A stretch of 10,366 bases of DNA, from contig JABDJE010000029.1 in NCBI GenBank assembly GCA_013002625.1, positions 1 to 10,366 on the forward strand, read 5' to 3'. This DNA is from Saprospiraceae bacterium. Its GTDB lineage: Bacteria > Bacteroidota > Bacteroidia > Chitinophagales > Saprospiraceae. Positions 5,640 to 10,366 of this stretch are shown here, piece after piece. Made by a program: the position numbers and the translations under genes. Position 1 is the stretch's first letter, and each line of letters opens with the position of its first letter. A model generated the notes under the pieces. It saw only the letters and a list, made by a program, of their open reading frames with translations, did not search any database and had not been told where the DNA came from.

Positions 5640-8261
5640 TTGTTTAAAAGAAATTCATTTATTGTTAAAAATGCTTTGACCTACCTTCTGCTCTATCTTT
5701 TGAGCATTGGGCTCATCAGTATTTTTCTTTTGAGATATAGCAGTAAAGAAATCCTATCAGCGGCGGACAAAAAATTGGAACATTCCCATGATTTAATTGA
5801 TCTACAGTTTTCGAAATACCTTGATGAACTTCAAGCAGATATTGATCACCTTACAAGTAGTCCTCTGATATTTGAACTATTGGGAAACCCAGATCAGGGA
5901 TCAATAAAATTTCTCGAGCAAGATTATCTCAGTTTGATAGACTCTAAAATCGACTACGCTCAGATCAGGTTTATAAATTCTAATGGAAATGAAGTTGTAA
6001 GGGTTGACAGAACCTCAAAAGGCACCATGGTGGTTCAAAAGAGTCAGCTTCAAAACAAGTCCAATCGTGATTATTTCAAACAAGCCATTCAATACAAAGA
6101 AAATGAGATTTATTTGTCCAACATTGACCTTAATAAGGAGTTTGGACAAATCTCTTATCCGCTTACGCCCACGCTCAGAATTGCATCTCCAGTTGTCTAC
6201 AAAGGTGAAACCAAGGGAATCATTGTTATCAATGCACTTTTATCTGTACTATTTCAGGATTTAAAGAGTACAGCTGGCAATAACACAGATATATCAATAA
6301 TAAATTCTGACGGTTATTATGTCTTGCATAAGGATAGTACCAAAGCATTTGAATTTGAATTTGACAAGGAGAGTTCCTATTACAATGAGTATCGCGTACC
6401 GCCTAATAAATTGGCTGCTAATTTCTCTGAAGTATTTAAAGATCAGGATGAAATAGCCTTGATAAGACCCTATTCTTTAATCGGCAAGGAATACGTTTTG
6501 TACATACTACTTTCCTCCGAGTCTTCAACAATTCTAGGTTCCTATTTCAAGTGGCGCAACACCAGCTTTGTGGTAATTGCAAGCCTTACATTATTGTTTC
6601 TGGTGTTGGCTTTGTTAATATTAAGAAACCAGGCCAGTGCGTTAACCGATATTACACAAAAAATCATACGTTTCAAGGAAGGTAAATCCTTATCAGATCT
6701 TCCAACTCAGCGCAAGGATGAAATTGGAGAGCTTTCCCGGCAATTCTCCAAAATGGCCAGTACAGTCCATGAGAATTTTCAATTGCTTGAAAATGAAAAA
6801 AACCGAGCAGAAAATGCCGTTAAGGATAAAGAAGAATTCATTGAAAATATGAGTCATGAAATTCGCAATCCACTACAATCTATTCTTGGCTTGACTGAAC
6901 TCCTACTATCCAATGCGCCCCAAAAACATCAAATCCAATTACTCAACAGCCTTAGACTGAACACTAAGAACCTGACAAGTCTGGTCAGTGATATCCTGGA
7001 CTACAAATTACTCCTTCGCAAAGAAATAACTATAAAAAGGTCCTGGGTTAACTTAAATGCATTTATCGAAGATTTGGTACGAAGTCACAGTTATCATGCC
7101 TCACTCGAAAAAATAAAGATTGAAAAAAAGATAAGTCCATCCTTACTGAATAAAGAAGGCCATACTGATATTGACAGGCTGAGTCAAATCCTGAACAACC
7201 TGATAATTAATGCTATAAAATATACAGAAGAAGGTGGCTCTATTCAGATTGCCTTAAATGAGCAACCAAACAATAATCTTGAATTCAAAGTTACCGATTC
7301 AGGCATAGGAATTAGCAATGACTTAATTGATGCTATTCGCCAACGCTATTATTCATCTTCTGAAAAGAATACATACAGTAAAAGTTTTGGCCTTGGCTTA
7401 ACCATCATCACCGAGTTGTTGGAATGCTTTGACAGTCAGCTTGAGATTGATTCAGTTCACGGAAAAGGCTCTACCTTCTATTTTACCCTGGAAATGGACA
7501 TCCGAGAAGTTCAAAAAAATAAAAGAAATGAAGCTGCTGAGAAAAATGAGTTGATGTTGGACAAAATAATCGTTATCGACGATGACAAGGAAATTCTAAA
7601 CCTGATCCAACATCTACTTAAAGACAGGTGTAGAGATATTCACTCGTTTTCACACCCTGGTAAAGTAGATTGGAAGCACCCACTATTTATCAACGCACCT
7701 ATAGTAATTGCTGATAACAGATACCCTGACACCACATTAATTGATTTTTTACGAGCACATAATGGAAAGCCATTCAAACAAAAAAGGCTTGTTTTGATCT
7801 CTGGAACAAAAGTAAATCCTGAATTGTATAATGATTTATGTGATCGCTTTTATTTTTTGCAAAAACCATTTACAAAAGCATCATTGTATAAAGCATTATC
7901 TGCCATCAGCTCCAGTGACAATAAATTTGAACTGGACATAGGATCAATCAAAAAGGATTATGATTATCAAGAAGATAAAATCTTCAATGCTCTTTCTATT
8001 CTTACATCGGAATTCGACGTTATGAATAAGGCGCTTCATCTGGCTATCCTCGATGAAGATCTAAATGCTATTTCCGAAATTCGCCATAAGATGGTAACCA
8101 CCGTAAGGCGATTGAAATTGAATGCCTTTGAGCAAAATCTGAATGAAATCGAAAAAAATATTCTGCTAATAGGTAAAGCTGCGACCGCTGAAAGTATCAA
8201 AGCTCAAATAGATCAATATATCAAGGAGCTTAACAGAATTATTGAAGGTTTTTCAGCATAG
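5640..8261 (+). CDS. Membrane hybrid sensor histidine kinase (dCache-like sensor, HAMP, HisKA, HATPase, receiver, Hpt)
   Basis: This 873-residue protein begins with TM1 (~11-33), then an extracytoplasmic dCache-like sensor (~34-305; note RFINSNGNEVVRVDR, SNRDYFKQAI, YLSNIDLN and the RIASPV strand). TM2 (~308-330), HAMP (~331-383) and a short coiled coil follow. HisKA has the H-box MSHEIRNP with phospho-acceptor His406. The ATPase domain has its N-box (NNLIINAIKYT, 519-529), G1 (DSGIGI, 553-558) and G2 (FGLGL, GKGSTF). The receiver (~641-755) keeps the acidic cluster DDD (647-649), acceptor Asp692 (DNRYP in place of DxxMP), Ser721 and Lys742. The C-terminal helices (~775-873) contain RHKMVTTVRRL, a candidate Hpt with His816. 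The start is TTG: no ATG occurs in frame before residue 130, and TTG keeps TM1 intact behind a purine-rich leader (AAGAAAAGAAAAA). Inferred partner: the convergent LytTR regulator, overlapped by 23 bp at the 3' end. Confidence 0.93.
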   Translation: MFKRNSFIVKNALTYLLLYLLSIGLISIFLLRYSSKEILSAADKKLEHSHDLIDLQFSKYLDELQADIDHLTSSPLIFELLGNPDQGSIKFLEQDYLSLIDSKIDYAQIRFINSNGNEVVRVDRTSKGTMVVQKSQLQNKSNRDYFKQAIQYKENEIYLSNIDLNKEFGQISYPLTPTLRIASPVVYKGETKGIIVINALLSVLFQDLKSTAGNNTDISIINSDGYYVLHKDSTKAFEFEFDKESSYYNEYRVPPNKLAANFSEVFKDQDEIALIRPYSLIGKEYVLYILLSSESSTILGSYFKWRNTSFVVIASLTLLFLVLALLILRNQASALTDITQKIIRFKEGKSLSDLPTQRKDEIGELSRQFSKMASTVHENFQLLENEKNRAENAVKDKEEFIENMSHEIRNPLQSILGLTELLLSNAPQKHQIQLLNSLRLNTKNLTSLVSDILDYKLLLRKEITIKRSWVNLNAFIEDLVRSHSYHASLEKIKIEKKISPSLLNKEGHTDIDRLSQILNNLIINAIKYTEEGGSIQIALNEQPNNNLEFKVTDSGIGISNDLIDAIRQRYYSSSEKNTYSKSFGLGLTIITELLECFDSQLEIDSVHGKGSTFYFTLEMDIREVQKNKRNEAAEKNELMLDKIIVIDDDKEILNLIQHLLKDRCRDIHSFSHPGKVDWKHPLFINAPIVIADNRYPDTTLIDFLRAHNGKPFKQKRLVLISGTKVNPELYNDLCDRFYFLQKPFTKASLYKALSAISSSDNKFELDIGSIKKDYDYQEDKIFNALSILTSEFDVMNKALHLAILDEDLNAISEIRHKMVTTVRRLKLNAFEQNLNEIEKNILLIGKAATAESIKAQIDQYIKELNRIIEGFSA

Positions 8262-8943
8262 TTTTTAGCACGTCTTTATACTTCATTCCTACAGGTATCA
8301 TCTTGCCATTTATATTTACTTCTTCTGTTGTAAAGTAATCCATCTTTTGGGTATTGATTATGTAAGACCTGTGTATCCTTTTAAAGTTATCTGGAAGCTG
8401 CAGCTCCAGAGCTTTAAGATTTTGCAAAGACAAGATTTGTTTTTGAGACAATTCCCACACTACATAATTAGACTCGGATTTGATATAAAATACATCTTCT
8501 AGACTCACCTTTACCCACTTGTTCCCATCTTTTACAAAAGTGACACCTTTTTCCTCCCCTTCAGCAGGCGTAGATTGGATTGTAGTTTTAAACCTTTCTA
8601 TGGCCTTGTAGAATCTTTCAAATGAAATGGGTTTAAGCAAATAATCAATAACAGCAGGATAATCATAGGACTCTATTGCAAACTCAGTATTGGAAGTTAT
8701 CATAATGACTTTGCTTGAGTCTTGCTTTAAGTCGAGCAACATTTTACCATTGATGTCAGGCATGTTATAGTCTAAAAAAATGAGATCAAAATTTTCACTT
8801 GAAATCAATTTTAGACCATCAATTGGATTATTACAAGCAATACAAAATTCTATCGATTCGACTTTGGTACAAAAATGTTGTATTAAATCAGAGATCGTTT
8901 TATCGTCATCGATGACAAGACACTTAATAGCTTGATGGTTCAT
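8239..8943 (-). CDS. LytTR-family response regulator
   Basis: This 234-residue protein starts at ATG 8943 on the minus strand. The N-terminal receiver domain (~5-122) has the acidic cluster IDDD (11-14), phospho-acceptor Asp58 in FLDYNMPD, Thr83 (MITSN) and Lys104 in YLLKPISFERF. A short linker (~122-133) leads to a LytTR DNA-binding domain (~133-232), marked by FVKDGNKWVKV, DVFYIKSESNYVV and the family signature FKRIHRSYIIN (187-197). Family knowledge: LytTR domains bind two direct repeats spaced about two helical turns, upstream of target promoters. Its 3' end overlaps that of the hybrid kinase by 23 bp in convergent orientation, so the two are probably a signalling pair, though on separate transcripts. 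Two repeat pairs with 21-bp period lie in the next two intergenic regions and are its best candidate operators. Confidence 0.95.
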   Translation of the reverse strand: MNHQAIKCLVIDDDKTISDLIQHFCTKVESIEFCIACNNPIDGLKLISSENFDLIFLDYNMPDINGKMLLDLKQDSSKVIMITSNTEFAIESYDYPAVIDYLLKPISFERFYKAIERFKTTIQSTPAEGEEKGVTFVKDGNKWVKVSLEDVFYIKSESNYVVWELSQKQILSLQNLKALELQLPDNFKRIHRSYIINTQKMDYFTTEEVNINGKMIPVGMKYKDVLKTMLKNLQ

Positions 8944-8968
8944 TTTATTTATCCATTAAAACAGCGTG

Positions 8969-8997
8969 ATTACATAGTAAAACATCCTATTCACATA
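8969..8997. promoter_or_regulatory. Direct-repeat pair, candidate LytTR operator (regulator/DoxX divergent region)
   Basis: ATTACATA (8969-8976) and TTCACATA (8990-8997) match at 6 of 8 bases and are offset by exactly 21 bp (13-nt spacer). They lie between the divergent regulator and DoxX-like genes. TTCACATAAAT (8990-9000) recurs base for base at 9582-9592. The spacing fits the known LytTR mode of binding two direct repeats on one DNA face. The assignment to this regulator is inferred. Confidence 0.5.
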
Positions 8998-9022
8998 AAT
9001 ATGAGTTAATAATAATATCAAA
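8994..9022 (-). promoter_or_regulatory. Candidate promoter of the LytTR regulator gene
   Basis: On the minus strand, TTTG (9022-9019) is followed after 17 nt by TATTTATG (9001-8994), one mismatch from the Bacteroidota -7 consensus TAnnTTTG. The 50 nt between the box and the ATG is a plausible leader. The -7 box overlaps the right-hand repeat of the candidate operator, which would permit negative autoregulation. Confidence 0.35.
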
Positions 9023-9026
9023 AAAA

Positions 9027-9034
9027 TAACTTCA
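9027..9034 (+). promoter_or_regulatory. Candidate -7 box for the DoxX-like gene
   Basis: TAACTTCA resembles the Bacteroidota -7 element TAnnTTTG with two mismatches. It begins 29 nt after the direct repeats and 41 bp before ATG 9068. No TTG or TTTG is found at the -33 position, which would fit an activator-dependent promoter. The same arrangement is seen at 9619. Confidence 0.4.
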
Positions 9035-9067
9035 CTCGCAATTTAGAACGAAATTATAAATCAACCC

Positions 9068-9487
9068 ATGATGAAAGCGCTTGATAAATTTAAGTTACTG
9101 TCAATTAGCATAGGAGTCATATTTTTCTATTTCGGATTCATTAAATTCTTTCCTTCCATGAGTCCTGCAGAAGATATTGGAACTACTACGGTAAGTCAAT
9201 TATGTCTGGGCTTCTTTCCAGACGGTTTTTGCATAATTGCCTTGGCTTCATTGGAAGTTTTTATCGGATTGAGTCTTATCACGCGTAAATTTTACAAGGC
9301 AGGAATTGTATTAGCAATTGGTCATCTGATCATGACCTTCTCGCCTATGATATTATTCCCGAATTTGACCTTTAACGATTCTCTCTTTTCTCCTAGTCTA
9401 CTTGGACAGTATATATTCAAAAACATCATATTAATCATGGCTCTGATTGTGCTGTATCCATCCAAGGGGCAAAGACAAACCATTTAA
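9068..9487 (+). CDS. DoxX-like four-helix membrane protein
   Basis: This 139-residue protein has membrane helices at about 9-28, 53-71, 76-97 and 114-130. The first helix ends in FFYFGFIKFFPSMSPAE, the characteristic entry of DoxX-family and related (DUF417/YkgB-like) inner-membrane proteins, and the last helix is preceded by the typical GQYIFKN. ATG 9068 or ATG 9071 may be used. Family knowledge: DoxX-like proteins are small four-helix membrane proteins, variously tied to quinone or thiosulfate oxidation and to redox stress; the exact reaction of this subgroup is not established. It is divergent from the LytTR regulator, behind a direct-repeat pair and a -7-like box, and is closed by its own terminator, so it is monocistronic. 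Control by the regulator is inferred. Confidence 0.82.
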   Translation: MMKALDKFKLLSISIGVIFFYFGFIKFFPSMSPAEDIGTTTVSQLCLGFFPDGFCIIALASLEVFIGLSLITRKFYKAGIVLAIGHLIMTFSPMILFPNLTFNDSLFSPSLLGQYIFKNIILIMALIVLYPSKGQRQTI

Positions 9488-9511
9488 AATAGTAAACAAA
9501 TTGATTTTTTT

Positions 9512-9543
9512 AAGCAGTGCAATTTTGTACTGCTTTTCTTTTT
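9512..9543 (+). terminator. Intrinsic terminator of the DoxX-like gene
   Basis: AAGCAGTGCA (9512-9521) pairs with TGTACTGCTT (9526-9535), including one G-U pair, around a four-base ATTT loop. A T-rich tail continues through 9543, interrupted by one C. It lies 25 bp after the stop codon. Confidence 0.9.
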
Positions 9544-9560
9544 GCATAATTATTCCATCA

Positions 9561-9589
9561 TTCACATAGAATATCATGGTGTTCACATA
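9561..9589. promoter_or_regulatory. Perfect direct-repeat pair, candidate LytTR operator of the haloperoxidase-like gene
   Basis: TTCACATA occurs at 9561-9568 and again at 9582-9589: two exact copies with a 21-bp period and a 13-nt spacer. They lie 61 bp upstream of ATG 9651, just past the preceding terminator. The spacing equals two helical turns, as in characterised LytTR-family sites. The half-site sequence differs from the published AgrA/VirR-type consensus, so the link to the nearby LytTR regulator rests on spacing and neighbourhood. Confidence 0.58.
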
Positions 9590-9618
9590 AATCAAATCTT
9601 AAACACACAGAGCACAAT

Positions 9619-9626
9619 TATCTTCG
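9619..9626 (+). promoter_or_regulatory. Candidate -7 box for the haloperoxidase-like gene
   Basis: TATCTTCG matches TAnnTTTG with one mismatch. It starts 29 nt after the second repeat and lies 24 nt before the start codon. No TTG-type -33 element is present at the expected distance, suggesting that it needs an activator bound at the repeats. Confidence 0.45.
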
Positions 9627-9650
9627 GCAATCTAAATTTTAAAAATATCT

Positions 9651-10366
9651 ATGAAACAAATAATCTTCATTTTCATCGCACTCGGAATGCTAACATCATC
9701 ACAGCTTCAAGGCCAATCTGATTCGGACTACCCTACTGGTGCCGAAAACATGGCCTACAAATGGGGTAAATTATCACTAGACGCAACAGCATACGATACT
9801 GATCGCTTTAAGCCCAGACCTACGATCACTTCAAGATATCTGGGCTTGATATGGGTTTCAGTTTTTGATGCATGGAGCAGATACGATAAAAAAGCTATTC
9901 CTGTGTATTTGAAAGAAGCAAGAAGGCCAGGGTCAGAACACACATTGGCAAATAAACAAAAAGCGATTAGCTATGCAGCTTACCGAACTATGTGTAATTA
10001 TTATTATACAGACTCGCTCATCTTTAGAGATTTTATGATTGAACTTGGCTACGACCCAGACAACTGGTCATTGGATCCAACTACGCCCGAAGGTATTGGT
10101 AACCTCGCAGCCAAAACTATTATTGAAGCCAGAATTGGTGATGGGTCAAATATGTATGGTGAAGAATCAAGGGAAAACAATGAACCCTATCACGACTACA
10201 CCAACTATCAACCTGTAAATTCTGTAGATGAAAATAAAGATCTCAACAAATGGCAACCTAAATACTTTTCTGATGGCAAGGGTGGAAAATATGCTCCTTC
10301 ATGCCTTACACCGTTTTGGGATAAAGTACAACCCGTTGCCCTAAAATCAGGAGACCAGTTTCGACC
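9651..10366 (+). CDS. Secreted vanadium-dependent haloperoxidase-like protein (DUF6851-type N-terminus), 3' partial
   Basis: The open frame runs from ATG 9651 off the right edge, giving 238 visible residues. A signal peptide (MKQIIFIFIALGMLTSSQLQ, cleavage after ~GQ) shows export. The mature N-terminus follows the pattern of the vanadium haloperoxidase/acid-phosphatase-like family common in Bacteroidota: TSRYLGLIWVSVFDAWSRYD (60-79), AIPVYL, QKAISYAAYRTM (103-114), LGYDPD, PEGIGNLAAKTIIEARIGDGSN (146-167), YTNYQPVN (183-190), KWQPKYF and PFWDKVQPVAL. Family knowledge: active members bind vanadate and oxidise halides with peroxide, while many relatives are phosphatases or of unknown activity. 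The vanadate-binding Lys/Arg/His residues lie in the C-terminal part, beyond the window, so activity cannot be judged. It is preceded by the repeat pair and a -7-like box described separately. Confidence 0.85.
   Translation, partial: MKQIIFIFIALGMLTSSQLQGQSDSDYPTGAENMAYKWGKLSLDATAYDTDRFKPRPTITSRYLGLIWVSVFDAWSRYDKKAIPVYLKEARRPGSEHTLANKQKAISYAAYRTMCNYYYTDSLIFRDFMIELGYDPDNWSLDPTTPEGIGNLAAKTIIEARIGDGSNMYGEESRENNEPYHDYTNYQPVNSVDENKDLNKWQPKYFSDGKGGKYAPSCLTPFWDKVQPVALKSGDQFR

Noticed and set aside
9755..9943. Minus-strand open frame inside the haloperoxidase-like gene
   Set aside because: The plus strand here encodes a continuous, recognisable secreted protein, so the antisense frame is a shadow.

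Overview
The window looks like chromosomal DNA of an AT-rich, free-living Bacteroidota bacterium, probably of the Saprospiria/Cytophagia type. The evidence is a type IX secretion (gliding-motility-type) C-terminal sorting domain on the first protein, signal peptides ending in the Bacteroidota-style AQ/QAQ cleavage region, no clear Shine-Dalgarno sequences, and -7 boxes resembling TAnnTTTG. I see no rRNA, tRNA, CRISPR array, insertion sequence or phage gene. Nothing here forces an accessory-island interpretation.

Layout. Bases 1-668 are the 3' end of a large secreted protein with SprB-like repeats and a type B T9SS sorting domain. Bases 782-3657 form a compact operon: an ECF sigma factor, a membrane anti-sigma factor with a HEAT-repeat C-terminus, and two paralogous exported beta-solenoid proteins (DUF4097-like), closed by a good intrinsic terminator at 3687-3714. 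A lone secreted orphan follows (3862-4458). Next comes a run of a four-helix membrane protein (4526-4978), a GyrI-like ligand-binding protein (4983-5612) and a large hybrid histidine kinase (5640-8261) that starts at TTG. The kinase converges on, and overlaps by 23 bp, a minus-strand LytTR response regulator (8239-8943). Divergent from the regulator is a DoxX-like membrane protein (9068-9487) with its own terminator, and then the 5' part of a secreted vanadium-haloperoxidase-like protein (9651 to the window end).

How the genes may work together. The first circuit is an extracytoplasmic sigma/anti-sigma switch that probably controls its own envelope-associated solenoid proteins. The second is a phosphorelay: an extracytoplasmic dCache-like sensor, kinase His406, receiver Asp692 and a candidate Hpt His816, then probably Asp58 of the LytTR regulator. 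The most notable signal is a pair of direct repeats (TTCACATA type) with exact 21-bp periodicity, in the two intergenic regions upstream of the DoxX-like gene and the haloperoxidase-like gene. In both places the repeats end 29 nt before a TA(A/T)CTTC -7-like box that lacks a -33 element. This is the geometry expected for LytTR-family operators. I infer that the regulator controls both genes, and its own promoter may overlap one of the repeats.
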